Of a stretch of 64,000 bases of DNA, positions 1 through 11,353 are shown piece by piece. The notes beneath the pieces are model-generated. The model did not search any database and was not told where the DNA came from. It saw only the letters and a list, made by a program, of their open reading frames with translations. Numbering within the stretch: the first letter of the stretch is position 1; the number at the start of each line of letters is the position of its first letter. This DNA is from Mycolicibacterium sp. MU0053 (GTDB lineage Bacteria > Actinomycetota > Actinomycetes > Mycobacteriales > Mycobacteriaceae), in assembly GCF_963378095.1 (NCBI RefSeq), contig NZ_OY726397.1:2480001-2544000 (forward strand). The letters run 5' to 3'. The translations under genes and the position numbers were made by a program.

Positions 1-188
1 CTAACACAATGTGGTGAATACAGCGCGCATTGCGCCGCAAAGAGTGCGACGTAGCTGCTGATTATAAAAGCATCACGCACCTTCGTTGAACTCCAGTGAA
101 CGTGCGGTGTCAGGCCGCCTGCTCAATTTCGTGAGATGGCGCAGGGTTTCTTCCGAGCATTTCGGAAATGTTTATTTCGCGGAATCAC

Positions 189-209
189 CGATGCGAATTC
201 ATCGCATCG
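189..209. promoter_or_regulatory. Inverted repeat upstream of the first gene
   Basis: Two perfect 8-base arms (189-196 CGATGCGA and 202-209 TCGCATCG) flank a 5-base spacer, 23 bases before the start codon at 233. It could be an operator or a leader hairpin. No regulator gene lies beside it, so the binding protein is unknown. The rest of 1-232 holds no gene that I can support. Confidence 0.4.
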
Positions 210-232
210 AGACAATGAGCTAGGGAGGGCTT

Positions 233-820
233 ATGTTGGCGGATAGCGGTACCGTCCCGGCGGTGTTTGTCCTCGGTCGTCACACGGATCTGCTCGAGGC
301 GATCCTCGAGGAGTTCCGCCGAGCGGGCGACATCGCCATCTACGGTGGCACACTTTCGGTTTCGGCGATCGCCGCGGGGCCGCGAGGCGCGGAACGGCCC
401 GAACTGGAGGCCAACGCCGAGTCGGTCCTGGTGCTGATCGACGACGAAATGGTGGAGTCGCTATTCCGCGACCCGGATTCGCGCCGCACGAAGAAGCTGC
501 TGCGCTCGGGCGAGGACCAGATCAGCGAATTCGTCACCGACACCGTCGTCGGGGTGGATGCGCAACGCCTGCTCGTCCTGTGTGACGCGCGAAGCGCGTC
601 GCCGTCGGAGAAATCGCAGGCCATTCGCTGGGTGCGGCAGTTGACGGTGCGCATCGGTTACGAATGCTCGATCAATGGGACCGACGACCTCACCACCACC
701 TATGAGGTGGTCGTCAACGACGCCGACGTGCAACGCACGGCGCGTTCGATTGCGTTGTGGCACGCCGACCGGCTCACTCCGCAGCAGGAGCGGCCGCCGG
801 CGGTGTGCGTCGGCACCTGA
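233..820 (+). CDS. Hypothetical protein of unknown function, 195 aa
   Basis: I do not recognise this protein. The ATG at 233 has a strong ribosome site (AGGGAGGG, 222-229), so the gene is probably real. The sequence alternates hydrophobic strands and amphipathic helices (VFVLGRH near residue 13, VLVLIDD near 65, RLLVLCD near 111), which suggests an alpha/beta fold, perhaps a degenerate Rossmann-type domain. There is no signal peptide, membrane segment or clear catalytic motif. It is separated from icd2 by 132 bases and is not obviously in its operon. An inverted repeat lies just upstream. Confidence 0.6.
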   Translation: MLADSGTVPAVFVLGRHTDLLEAILEEFRRAGDIAIYGGTLSVSAIAAGPRGAERPELEANAESVLVLIDDEMVESLFRDPDSRRTKKLLRSGEDQISEFVTDTVVGVDAQRLLVLCDARSASPSEKSQAIRWVRQLTVRIGYECSINGTDDLTTTYEVVVNDADVQRTARSIALWHADRLTPQQERPPAVCVGT

Positions 821-952
821 CGTTATTTCCTAGCCCCGACGCACACGGGGGACCGCCCCGCGCGATACTGGTAGCCGTCACTATGAGGTAGCCGCGATCA
901 CAGCGCGGCGCCGAACGAGACCTGACCAATACTGACGCCTGGGAGTACACGA

Positions 953-3199
<2,247 letters not shown>

Positions 3200-3208
3200 T
3201 CGCCACGG

Positions 3209-3712
3209 CTACAGCGGTGCCGGTACCGCGGTCAGCGGAATGACCACGGTGCCGGCGCACGCGCCGTCGGCGATGGTGGTGTCGAAGGTGCCCTGCAGCG
3301 AGCCGTCGGACTGCGGCGTGTAGGTGGTCACCGACTTCGCCGCGTCGAACGTGATGGTCCCGTCGGGCAGCAGGCAATCCCAGTTCCAGTTGTTGGTGCG
3401 GGTCCACACCGAGCCGGTCCAGTCGAAGCGCATCGCCGTGGGCACGTTGTCCTTGGGGGTCGGGCCCTCGTCGGCGGTGGCCACGCAGGTGCCCGACGAG
3501 CAGTCCGTGCTGAAGACGTAGCCGGCGGTGTAGGCCGTCTCCTGCTGCGACGCGGCCACGCTGGTACCCGCCTTCTGGTCGGTGTGGAAGGTCACCTGGT
3601 ACCGACCGCCCCAGAACGCCTCGTCGGCGTGGGCGACCGGCGCGGCGAGCAGTGGTGCGATCGCCAGCGCGGTCGCCGCGGTGCGGACGCGGTACGGGTA
3701 CTGCTTGGGCAT
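3209..3712 (-). CDS. Exported protein of unknown function, 167 aa
   Basis: The N-terminus is a clear Sec signal peptide: basic residues, an alanine/leucine-rich core, and a likely cleavage after AHA near residue 29. The mature part is beta-rich, with aromatic and Thr/Ser-rich strands and four cysteines (STDCSSGTC, WDCLL, GACAG) that could form two disulfides. It resembles the small secreted beta proteins common in mycobacteria, but I cannot name a family. Its stop lies 9 bases from the stop of icd2 with no obvious terminator between the convergent genes. Confidence 0.75.
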   Translation of the reverse strand: MPKQYPYRVRTAATALAIAPLLAAPVAHADEAFWGGRYQVTFHTDQKAGTSVAASQQETAYTAGYVFSTDCSSGTCVATADEGPTPKDNVPTAMRFDWTGSVWTRTNNWNWDCLLPDGTITFDAAKSVTTYTPQSDGSLQGTFDTTIADGACAGTVVIPLTAVPAPL

Positions 3713-3830
3713 GTCGGCGTACTCCAGGTCGGCGGTCGGGTGTCTCCACTGTGGCAGAGGTGACGCATGTTGTGCACGCCATGGCGGATTCCCGGGCCTG
3801 ATTCGGTGCCGCCCGGGTGTGCGGGGCGAT

Positions 3831-3836
3831 TACCAT
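3831..3836 (+). promoter_or_regulatory. Probable -10 box of a leaderless transcript
   Basis: TACCAT is followed by 6 bases and then ATG at 3843. TANNNT at this distance is the usual layout for mycobacterial messages that begin at the start codon. No Shine-Dalgarno sequence is present, which fits. Confidence 0.4.
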
Positions 3837-3842
3837 GACGCC

Positions 3843-4250
3843 ATGATTCGGCTGGGGATGGCCGTCTGGGCGGCCACGGTGCTGGCATTCGCCGGGGGGA
3901 TGGTCGCGGGCGTCGCGCACGCCGGGCCGCCGCCGCCGTGCACGTTCCGGCTGTCGGCGCCGCAGGTGGTGCACGTCGACGGGGCCGACCTGGTCACCGC
4001 CACCGTCGACACCGAGGCCTGCGGCTGGCCCGCGCAACCCTACGTGCGGGTGGCCTGCCTGCAGGTCCAGGGCGACGATTCGACGCGGGTGTGCATACAG
4101 GCCCGCGGCGCGGACCGCGCGCAGGTGTTCACCGGGCCGTACCGTCCCGGTGCGACCTATACGGCGACCGGGCGCGGTTGCGGCCAGTGGATGGGCAATC
4201 CGCCCGCGCCCGACTGCCAGATCCTGGGGCCGCACACCGCGACACTGTAG
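3843..4250 (+). CDS. Small exported Cys-containing protein, 135 aa
   Basis: Start chosen at ATG 3843, because translation from there begins with a signal peptide (MIRLGMAVWAATVLAF, cleavage probably after AHA near residue 25); the open frame itself runs further upstream. The mature protein has six cysteines (CTFRL, EACGW, VACLQ, RVCIQ, GRGCG, PDCQI) spread over about 110 residues, consistent with a disulfide-stabilised secreted domain. I do not recognise the family. A TACCAT box 6 bases before the ATG suggests a leaderless message. The gene ends 55 bases before tex on the same strand. Confidence 0.7.
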   Translation: MIRLGMAVWAATVLAFAGGMVAGVAHAGPPPPCTFRLSAPQVVHVDGADLVTATVDTEACGWPAQPYVRVACLQVQGDDSTRVCIQARGADRAQVFTGPYRPGATYTATGRGCGQWMGNPPAPDCQILGPHTATL

Positions 4251-4292
4251 CCGCGCCGGACCCCGTGCCCCGGCGCTGTCGCAGCGGTTCGG

Positions 4293-4298
4293 TAGGGT
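4293..4298 (+). promoter_or_regulatory. Probable -10 box of leaderless tex transcript
   Basis: TAGGGT followed by 7 bases and GTG at 4306. It supports the GTG as the tex start over the upstream in-frame ATG at 4150, which lies inside the preceding gene. Confidence 0.4.
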
Positions 4299-4305
4299 CC
4301 AGCGC

Positions 4306-6660
4306 GTGAATTCGAGCCTCGCCGTGAAGTCCGTAAATGCGCGTCTCGCTGAGGAACTGGCGGTCGACGAAGCCCAGGTGAGCGCCACGGTCCGGCTGCT
4401 GGACGAGGGGTCGACGGTGCCGTTCATCGCCCGGTACCGCAAGGAGGTGACCGGCAGCCTTGACGACGGCCAACTGCGGACCCTGGAGGAGCGGCTGCGC
4501 TATCTGCGTGAGCTCGACGAGCGTCGGGCCGCGGTGCTGGCCGCCATCGAGGAACAGGGCAAGCTCACCGACGACGTGCGCAAGGCGCTGCTGAGCGCCG
4601 ACACCAAGGCCCGCGTCGAGGACATCTACCTGCCGTTCAAACCCAAGCGCCGCACCAAGGCGCAGATCGCGCGCGAGCAGGGTCTGGAGCCGCTGGCCGA
4701 CCGGCTGCTGACCGACCCGACGCAGGTGCCCGAGGCCGCGGCGGCGCCGTTTGTCAACGCCGAGGTGGCCGACGCGGCGGCCGCGCTCGAGGGCGCCCGC
4801 CACATCCTGGTCGAGCGCGCCTCCGAGGACGCCGAGCTGGTCGGGGAGGTCCGCGAACGATTCTGGGCGAACGGCATCCTCAAAACCGTGCCGTTTTCCG
4901 AGGACGTCGCCAAAACCGCTGAGGCCCAGAAGTATCGGGACTACTTCGAGTTCAGCGAGGCGCTGGAGACCGTGCCCTCGCACCGAGTGCTGGCGGTGAT
5001 GCGCGGGGAGAAGGAGAAGATCCTCGGACTGAGCCTGGACGGCGGCGCGGACGACATGTATCAGGCCATGATCGCCCGCACCCTGGGCATCGACATGACC
5101 GCGGGCGCCGCGGCCACCCCGTGGCTGGCGGCCACGGTGGGCTTCGCGTGGCGCACGCGGCTGATGTTCTCCGCCGCGGTGGACGCCCGGGTGCGGCTGC
5201 GGCAACGCGCCGAGCAGGACGCCGTGGCGGTGTTCGCCAAGAACCTCAAGGATCTGCTGCTCGCGGCGCCGGCCGGCACCCGCACCACCCTGGGCCTGGA
5301 TCCGGGCTTTCGCACCGGAGTCAAGGTCGCGGTGGTCGACGGCACCGGCAAGGTGGTCGATACGTGCGCGATCTTCCCGCATCAGCCGCAGAAGCAGTGG
5401 GACGTCGCCAAGGCCACCCTCTCGGCGCTGATCGCGCGGCACGGAGTCGAACTGATCGCCGTCGGCAACGGCACCGCCTCGCGGGAGACCGACGCGCTGG
5501 CCGCCGAAGTCATCGCCGACATCCGCGCCGCCGGCGCCGCGGTACCGATCAAGGCGATGGTCAGTGAGGCCGGCGCCTCGGTGTATTCGGCCTCGGCCTA
5601 CGCCGCGCATGAACTGCCGGAATTGGACGTGACGCTGCGCGGTGCGGTGTCGATCGCGCGCCGACTGCAGGACCCGCTGGCCGAACTCGTGAAGATCGAA
5701 CCCAAGTCGATCGGCGTCGGCCAGTACCAGCACGACGTGACCCCGGGAATCCTGGCCCGCAGCCTGGGCGCGGTGGTCGAGGACGCCGTGAACGCCGTGG
5801 GCGTCGACCTCAACACCGCGTCGGTGCCGCTGCTGGCGCGGGTCTCGGGCATCTCCGAATCGCTGGCCGAGGCGATCGTGGCGCACCGCGACAGTACCGG
5901 GCCGTTCCGCAGCCGTCGCGCCCTGCTGAATGTTCCGCGCCTGGGCCCCAAGGCATTTGAACAGTGCGCGGGCTTCCTGCGGATCCGCGACGGCGACGAC
6001 CCGCTGGACAACTCCGGGGTGCACCCCGAGGCCTATCCGGTGGTGCGGCGCATCCTGGACCGCTCCGGTGTCACGCTGGCCGAGATCATCGGCTCCGAGC
6101 AGACGTTGCGGGCGCTGCGCCCCGCCGATTTCGCCGACGAGCATTTTGGTATCCCCACCGTGACCGACATCCTGGCCGAACTCGAGAAGCCGGGCCGCGA
6201 CCCGCGCCCGGCGTTCACCACGGCGACCTTCGCGGCGGGGGTGGAGAAGATCGCCGACCTGAAGGTCGGCATGGTGCTCGAGGGCGTGGTGACCAACGTC
6301 GCGGCCTTCGGCGCCTTCGTCGACGTCGGGGTCCACCAGGACGGGTTGGTGCACGTCTCGGCGATGTCCGACCGCTTTGTCTCCGATCCGCACGAGGTGG
6401 TGCGCTCGGGACAGGTGGTGCGGGTGAAGGTGCTCGACGTCGACGTCGAGCGCCAACGCATCGGGCTGAGCCTGCGCCTCAACGACGCACCGCAGGCCGA
6501 CCGCGGTAAGCGCCCGGCCGGCCCCCGCGCAGGTGGCGGCGGACAACCGGGTCGCGGCGAGCAGCGAAACCCCAACCGTGCCAAGAAGTCCCGGCCGGCG
6601 CCCGCCGCGCCGGCCGGTTCGATGGCGCAGGCGCTGCGCGACGCGGGCTTCGGAAAGTAA
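4306..6660 (+). CDS. tex: Tex-family RNA-binding transcription accessory protein
   Basis: A cytoplasmic nucleic-acid-binding protein of the Tex family, which influences transcription or RNA handling in bacteria. From GTG 4306 the product is 784 residues, the usual length. Domain order is classic: helical N-terminal Tex region (1-200, with PFIARYRKE near 40), a YqgF-like RNase H fold (LGLDPGFRTG near 330), helix-hairpin-helix region (about 510-560), and a C-terminal S1 domain (about 650-725, VTNVAAFGAFVDVG). The tail is basic and Gly/Pro-rich, as expected for RNA binding. The open frame extends back to 4150 but those residues are unlike Tex, so the GTG is preferred. It converges with aceA2. 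Confidence 0.93.
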   Translation: MNSSLAVKSVNARLAEELAVDEAQVSATVRLLDEGSTVPFIARYRKEVTGSLDDGQLRTLEERLRYLRELDERRAAVLAAIEEQGKLTDDVRKALLSADTKARVEDIYLPFKPKRRTKAQIAREQGLEPLADRLLTDPTQVPEAAAAPFVNAEVADAAAALEGARHILVERASEDAELVGEVRERFWANGILKTVPFSEDVAKTAEAQKYRDYFEFSEALETVPSHRVLAVMRGEKEKILGLSLDGGADDMYQAMIARTLGIDMTAGAAATPWLAATVGFAWRTRLMFSAAVDARVRLRQRAEQDAVAVFAKNLKDLLLAAPAGTRTTLGLDPGFRTGVKVAVVDGTGKVVDTCAIFPHQPQKQWDVAKATLSALIARHGVELIAVGNGTASRETDALAAEVIADIRAAGAAVPIKAMVSEAGASVYSASAYAAHELPELDVTLRGAVSIARRLQDPLAELVKIEPKSIGVGQYQHDVTPGILARSLGAVVEDAVNAVGVDLNTASVPLLARVSGISESLAEAIVAHRDSTGPFRSRRALLNVPRLGPKAFEQCAGFLRIRDGDDPLDNSGVHPEAYPVVRRILDRSGVTLAEIIGSEQTLRALRPADFADEHFGIPTVTDILAELEKPGRDPRPAFTTATFAAGVEKIADLKVGMVLEGVVTNVAAFGAFVDVGVHQDGLVHVSAMSDRFVSDPHEVVRSGQVVRVKVLDVDVERQRIGLSLRLNDAPQADRGKRPAGPRAGGGGQPGRGEQRNPNRAKKSRPAPAAPAGSMAQALRDAGFGK

Positions 6661-6670
6661 CCGGGCTGGT

Positions 6671-8971
6671 CTAGTCCTCCTTGCGGATCAGCCGGCCCAG
6701 GGCCGCCTGGTCGGAGGCGAGCAGTTCGTCGATGCGGGGCTGATTGACGTCGGCGACGATGATCTCACCGACCTCCGGGTAGACGTTGCTGAAGATACCG
6801 TGCGACTTCATCTTCTCGGTCTGATAGATGTTGTCCTCGGTGGGCGTCACGTAGTAGACGATCTCGGCCTTGAACCGGTGGATCAGCCACACGTGGATGA
6901 GGTCCATCAGGCGCTTCTGCCGCAACTGTTCGGCAAAGGTGTTCTGGTCGCGCACCGTCAGGATGCTGCGGCCGTGCCGGTCCTTGATCGGATCCACCAC
7001 CACGTTGGCCAGCGGGTCGGCCGCGCTGCCATAGATGCCGAGTTCGAGGATGTCCGAACCGGCCCGGCGGGGCCGCAGTTCGACGCGGAGCTGCTCGCCG
7101 AGCTGGTAGTGCTCGCTCCACAATTTGAGCCAGTCCTCCAGCAGCTTCTTGGGTACCTCGGTCTGCACCAGGTGTTGGTGCTGGGTGGAGCCCTTGCCCA
7201 TCGCCTTGGTGGTGGCCGTGCGCCCGGACGAGGCCGCCAGTGCGGCGTCGCTGCGGGGCCCGCCGACCAGGGTTTGCGGTGTGCGGTAAGGGGATTCGAC
7301 CAGCCGCATCTTGCGTTGCAGCCGCGCCAGCGCCAGCATGCCCTCTTGCCGCAGCGAGGTCGCGAACTCCTCGCAGGCCACCCCGTCGACCTGATGACCG
7401 CCGTAGGTGATGAAGTTGAAGACGAAACCCATCTTGCCGAGTTCCTCGGGGAACGCCCGCATCTCGTCGTCGGTCATGCCGGTGGTGTCCCAGTTGAACG
7501 AGGGGGACAGGTTGTAGGCCAGCATCTGGTCCGGGTAGACCGCATGGATGGCGTCGGCGAACTGGCGGGCGTCGGCCAGGTCGGCGGTCTTGGTCTCCAT
7601 CCAGAGGATGTCGGCGAACGGCGCGGCCGCCAACGACTTGGCGATGGCGTAGGGAATGCCGCCGCGCACCTGGTAGTAACCCTCGGGCGTCTTGGCCAGT
7701 TCGCAGTCCCAGGCGACGTCGGCGCCCAATTCCTTGGCCTTCGCCCGGGCCGAATACAGCGACGCGGTGGCCGCGAACTCCCGCCACTGCGCCGCCGACA
7801 TGGCCGTCGATTCGCCCTCCCGCTCCCGGAATTCGAGCAGTTCGCCGACCGCGCCCCCGTAGGTGTCCAGGCCGGCGTCCTCCTGCCAGGCCTCGACGAA
7901 GGCCGACTCGACCTGATCCCAGGCGGCGTCGACCAGCGGTTCGGTGCCGTCCAGCCACGACTTGGCGGCCTCGGACGCCTGCGCGGTCAGGCCGTGGCTT
8001 TCCAGCCACGCGTCGGCGGCGTCGTACTCCCCGTCGGGTAGCGCGTAGAGCAGATGACCGTTGAGTTCGGTGACACCGAGTTGGTGGAAGCGGCGCATCA
8101 GCGCCAGGAAGCAGGACTTGTAGGACGGGATCTTGAGGTTGGTGGCACCCAGCAGGAACGGCTGATCGCGTTCGTCGGTGCGGCTGTCGATCAGGTTGGC
8201 CGCTTCGGCGTCGGTGCGGGCGACGATGATGCCCGGCACCCGCATGATGTCGAGCTGGAAGCGCGCGGTGTTGAGCCGTTTGATCTGCTCGTCGGAGGGC
8301 ACCAGGACCTTGCCGCCCTGATGCCCGCACTTCTTGGTTCCCGGCCGCTGGTCCTCGATGTGGTACCCGGGCACGCCGGCCTCGACGAACCGACGAATCA
8401 GGTTGCGCACGTGGGGATCTCCGCCGTGGCCGGTGTCGGCGTCGGCGATGATGAACGGCCGGTAGTCGTAGACCGGCGTGGCGGCGCGTTGTTCTTCGGT
8501 CATCCGCGAACGCAGATAGTGCTGGTTGCGGTCGGCGGTCAGCAGCGCCCGCACCAGCCCGGCGGCTTCCTCGGGCACCTGGCTGAGCGGATAGCTCGCG
8601 AGGTCCGGCCCCGGATCCTCGCTGATCGAACCCTTGGCCGAGGTGGCCCAGCCGCCGAGGTAGATGCCCTCGATGCCGATGCGCTTCATGACCACCGCCT
8701 GCCCCGGTGAGTAGGGGCCGAAGGTGGTGATGGACTTGCGTTGGGCGAACAGTTCGCGCAGGTGTGGATAAAAGGCGGTGGCGGCTTCGCGGGCCACCGC
8801 GTAGTCGGCCGGGATGGTGCCGCGTTGCTCGGCGACCTGGCGGGCCGCGTAGAGCCGAACGATCCCGTCGAAACGGGGACTGTCGAAGTATGCCTGGGTG
8901 GCGGCGATGTCCTGGTCTATGGACTCCTGGAACTGCGAGCCGGCCTGGGGGTGTGCATCGAGTGTTGACAT
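6671..8971 (-). CDS. aceA2: Isocitrate lyase 2, long two-domain form
   Basis: Splits isocitrate into succinate and glyoxylate for growth on fatty acids or acetate, and in mycobacteria ICL also acts as methylisocitrate lyase. The catalytic KKCGH motif is at about residue 213. At 766 residues it is the long ICL2 type, with a C-terminal extension beyond the lyase barrel that in M. tuberculosis ICL2 responds to acetyl-CoA. The reading frame is intact; in strain H37Rv the equivalent gene is split. The ATG at 8971 has GAGGAG about 9 bases upstream. A GATAAT box and a 14-base palindrome lie upstream, suggesting its own regulated promoter. Confidence 0.95.
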   Translation of the reverse strand: MSTLDAHPQAGSQFQESIDQDIAATQAYFDSPRFDGIVRLYAARQVAEQRGTIPADYAVAREAATAFYPHLRELFAQRKSITTFGPYSPGQAVVMKRIGIEGIYLGGWATSAKGSISEDPGPDLASYPLSQVPEEAAGLVRALLTADRNQHYLRSRMTEEQRAATPVYDYRPFIIADADTGHGGDPHVRNLIRRFVEAGVPGYHIEDQRPGTKKCGHQGGKVLVPSDEQIKRLNTARFQLDIMRVPGIIVARTDAEAANLIDSRTDERDQPFLLGATNLKIPSYKSCFLALMRRFHQLGVTELNGHLLYALPDGEYDAADAWLESHGLTAQASEAAKSWLDGTEPLVDAAWDQVESAFVEAWQEDAGLDTYGGAVGELLEFREREGESTAMSAAQWREFAATASLYSARAKAKELGADVAWDCELAKTPEGYYQVRGGIPYAIAKSLAAAPFADILWMETKTADLADARQFADAIHAVYPDQMLAYNLSPSFNWDTTGMTDDEMRAFPEELGKMGFVFNFITYGGHQVDGVACEEFATSLRQEGMLALARLQRKMRLVESPYRTPQTLVGGPRSDAALAASSGRTATTKAMGKGSTQHQHLVQTEVPKKLLEDWLKLWSEHYQLGEQLRVELRPRRAGSDILELGIYGSAADPLANVVVDPIKDRHGRSILTVRDQNTFAEQLRQKRLMDLIHVWLIHRFKAEIVYYVTPTEDNIYQTEKMKSHGIFSNVYPEVGEIIVADVNQPRIDELLASDQAALGRLIRKED

Positions 8972-9030
8972 GCGCGCTGCTCCTCTTCGAGCTAGGGGGC
9001 CTCGCGGTTGCCCGCGCGGCGGTGCTTTCG

Positions 9031-9036
9031 ATTATC
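9031..9036 (-). promoter_or_regulatory. Candidate -10 box for aceA2
   Basis: Read on the minus strand this is GATAAT, five of six matches to TATAAT, about 60 bases before the aceA2 ATG. The expected -35 position falls inside the 14-base palindrome at 9048-9061. Confidence 0.4.
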
Positions 9037-9047
9037 GCGACCAAACG

Positions 9048-9061
9048 TCGTGCCGGCACGA
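9048..9061. promoter_or_regulatory. Perfect 14-bp palindrome in the aceA2 promoter region
   Basis: TCGTGCCGGCACGA is fully self-complementary with no spacer. It lies between the stop of the upstream kinase gene (9072) and the GATAAT box for aceA2, at the place where a -35 element would be. A regulator site controlling glyoxylate-shunt expression is the simplest reading. The regulator is not identified. Confidence 0.4.
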
Positions 9062-9071
9062 ACTTCGTCGA

Positions 9072-10733
9072 TCACCCGCCTTCGCGGCCGGATACCCGGC
9101 CGGCGATCTGCGCCGCCACGGCGCTGCCCTGGTCGACCACCTGCCCGGTCAGGCAGGCGCTGACGTCGACGACGACGTTGTTGGCCGCCCGCAGCGCCCG
9201 CTGACAGCTGACCTCGCTGTTGACCCGGGTGTTGGTCACCGTCAGGACCGAGTCGGCGGTGGTGACGCTGCCCATGCGCCAGTCCTCGGTGGGCTGGCCG
9301 CCGCCCTGGGAGACCTTCGCGGTCTTGCCCGCGCAGCCCTGCCACAGCCCGACCTGGCGGCCCACGAAGCTTTCGGCCAGCGCGGCGGTTCCGAAGGCCA
9401 CGACGGCCTGCGCCACGCTGGCCTTGATCTGCGTGTCGACGGGGTTGACGATCTGGGTGTACGTCGTTGTCGCGCCGCTGTTCTGATAGGCCGATTCCTG
9501 CGCGGGATAGAGCACCGCAATGCATTCGGGCACGTTGACCAGCCCGTCGTTGTAGAAGCCGCCCGATTCGCCGCTGACCCGCATGGGGACGGCCATCACC
9601 GCCGAGACCTGCTCGGCGGGCAGCAGCGTCGCGGGCAACTCGGAGTCGGTGACGGTCGGTGCCGCGGTGGGCGCGGGCGGCGCGCCCGAGGTCGGCCCGG
9701 GTGCGGATCCGGGATCATCGCGCAGTACCACCGACGCGGTGACCCCGGCCCCCACCAGCAGTACCGCGCCGGCCAGCGCGGCGGCCTTGCTGCCGCGCCG
9801 CGGCGTGGGCCCCGCCGCGGTCGGTGGCCACTCGGGGTGCGTGACGGTCCAACCGTGTCGGTGCGGACCGGCGGCCGGCGGCGGGCCGGTCTGCTGCTGC
9901 AGCGCCGCGGCGGCGGCCGCGGCCAATTGTCGTGCCGTGGCGTACCGCTGCGCGGGGTCCTTGGCCATCGCGGTGCCCACCACCGCGTCGAAAGCCGGTG
10001 TGAGCGGGGCGAATTCGCTGGGTTGCGGCGCGGGCCGCTGAAGATGGGCCATGGCCTGGGCGGCCATGGAGGGGGCATCGGCGAACGGCGTCCGGCCGGT
10101 CAGCAGCTGGAACAGCGCACAACCCAGGGAGTACAGGTCGGAGCGGTGGTCGACCCGGCGTCCGTCGAGCACCTCGGGGGCCGCATACGCCATGGTGGTC
10201 ATCCCCGCGTTGGTGGCGGTCACGGCGGCGTCGTCGGCCGCGCGGGCGATGCTGAAGTCGCTGAGCAGCACCCGCTCCTCGGGGCCGACCGGTCCCGACA
10301 GCAGAAAGTTCGCGGGTTTGATGTCGCGGTGCAGCACCTGACGCGAATGCGCATAATCCAGGGCGTCGGCCACTTCGGCGATGATGTGCACGGCCCGGTG
10401 CGGGGTCATGGTGCCGGCGCGCAGCGCGGCATCGGCGTCGGTGCCGTCGACCAGTTGCATGGCGATCCACAGCCGACCGTCCTCGGACTCGCCGCGGTCG
10501 TACACCGAGACGATGTGGGGGTGGTCCAGGCCGGCGGCGATGTCGGCCTCGCGCCGGAACCGGGCGCGGAACTCCGGATCGGCGGACAGCTCGGCCGACA
10601 TCACCTTGAGCGCATTCAAGCGGGGCAGCTCGGGATCGGCGACCGCGTACACGGTGCCCATGCCCCCCGAACCGAGTCGGCCCTGCACCCGGTAGCCGGA
10701 CACCACGGACCCGACGTCGATCGTCCCACTCAC
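9072..10733 (-). CDS. Receptor Ser/Thr kinase with PknH-type sensor domain
   Basis: A membrane-bound protein kinase. Kinase domain about 14-275: glycine loop GSGGMG (21-26), lysine K43, HRDIKPAN (135-142), APE near 185. The metal-binding DFG is DFS here (159-161), which is unusual. A Pro-rich juxtamembrane stretch leads to one membrane helix (about 316-337). The outer part (about 370-545) has the layout of the PknH C-terminal sensor domain, with four cysteines (ECIAV, GCAGK, SCQRA, ACLTG) that could form two disulfides. GTG start at 10733; a TATCGT box 6 bases before it suggests a leaderless internal promoter. It is the last gene of a five-gene minus-strand run. Orthology to pknH itself is not claimed. 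Confidence 0.9.
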   Translation of the reverse strand: MSGTIDVGSVVSGYRVQGRLGSGGMGTVYAVADPELPRLNALKVMSAELSADPEFRARFRREADIAAGLDHPHIVSVYDRGESEDGRLWIAMQLVDGTDADAALRAGTMTPHRAVHIIAEVADALDYAHSRQVLHRDIKPANFLLSGPVGPEERVLLSDFSIARAADDAAVTATNAGMTTMAYAAPEVLDGRRVDHRSDLYSLGCALFQLLTGRTPFADAPSMAAQAMAHLQRPAPQPSEFAPLTPAFDAVVGTAMAKDPAQRYATARQLAAAAAAALQQQTGPPPAAGPHRHGWTVTHPEWPPTAAGPTPRRGSKAAALAGAVLLVGAGVTASVVLRDDPGSAPGPTSGAPPAPTAAPTVTDSELPATLLPAEQVSAVMAVPMRVSGESGGFYNDGLVNVPECIAVLYPAQESAYQNSGATTTYTQIVNPVDTQIKASVAQAVVAFGTAALAESFVGRQVGLWQGCAGKTAKVSQGGGQPTEDWRMGSVTTADSVLTVTNTRVNSEVSCQRALRAANNVVVDVSACLTGQVVDQGSAVAAQIAGRVSGREGG

Positions 10734-10739
10734 GCGGCA

Positions 10740-10745
10740 ACGATA
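10740..10745 (-). promoter_or_regulatory. Probable -10 box of a leaderless kinase transcript
   Basis: On the minus strand this reads TATCGT, 6 bases before the GTG at 10733. It would let the distal kinase be transcribed separately from the rest of the operon. Confidence 0.4.
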
Positions 10746-10764
10746 ACGTCGGCCGGGGACTTGC

Positions 10765-11328
10765 TCAGGAGGGCGCGCCTACCCAGTAGGTGCCGCGGTC
10801 GTCGGCGAAGGTGACCTCCAGGTGCCGTTGGGTGCCGTTGATGGTGGCCTCGCACCCGAACGTGGCACCCGACTCGATGACGGGGTTGGCCCCGTTGTTG
10901 CAGCGCACGTCGGTGACCTCGCCGGCGCCGTAGCCGTTGGCGGTGTCGATGAGCACCTGGCGCACCCCGTCCTGGACCGCGGTGACGTCGAGTTCGCTGG
11001 TGCGCAGGAAGCCCGGCGCCCAGAACGCGGTGATGCCCAGCACGGCCAGCACGACGGCGGTCCCGATCACGCCGATCAACCGGCCGCGTCGGCCGCGTCG
11101 GCGCCCATCCGGAAACGGCGGCGGGGGACCGTAGCCGCCCGGTGGCCAAGGCGGCTGACCGTAGGTGCCCGGATACGGGCCGGGCGGCGGCGGGTAGTAG
11201 CCGGGCGGCGGCGGTTGCTGCGGGTAATAGGCCCCGGTGGGGGGCAGGGGCTGCTGCTGCCAACCCGGCCACGCGCCGGTCGGCGGCGGGGAGGGTTCGG
11301 GCCGCTGCGCTCCGGCAGGGTCGGTCAT
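10765..11328 (-). CDS. DUF4333 membrane-anchored protein with Pro/Tyr-rich N-terminus
   Basis: 187 residues. The first 90 are rich in Pro, Gly, Tyr and Gln ([16 protein letters not shown]), typical of disordered cytoplasmic tails of mycobacterial envelope proteins. One membrane helix follows (about 92-112, [19 protein letters not shown]). The outer domain of about 75 residues, with two cysteines (DVRCNN, TFGCEA), fits DUF4333, a small actinobacterial domain of unknown function. It starts 25 bases after the stop of the upstream lipoprotein gene and ends 31 bases before the kinase start, so it is probably co-transcribed. The tail could be a phosphorylation target or contact site for the kinases; that is inference. 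Confidence 0.8.
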   Translation of the reverse strand: MTDPAGAQRPEPSPPPTGAWPGWQQQPLPPTGAYYPQQPPPPGYYPPPPGPYPGTYGQPPWPPGGYGPPPPFPDGRRRGRRGRLIGVIGTAVVLAVLGITAFWAPGFLRTSELDVTAVQDGVRQVLIDTANGYGAGEVTDVRCNNGANPVIESGATFGCEATINGTQRHLEVTFADDRGTYWVGAPS

Positions 11329-11353
11329 CGGGCCTCCGGTCGGCTGGGACGGG

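Noticed and set aside
6671..8971. Split isocitrate lyase gene as in M. tuberculosis H37Rv
   Set aside because: The frame is open from the ATG at 8971 to the stop at 6671; no frameshift.
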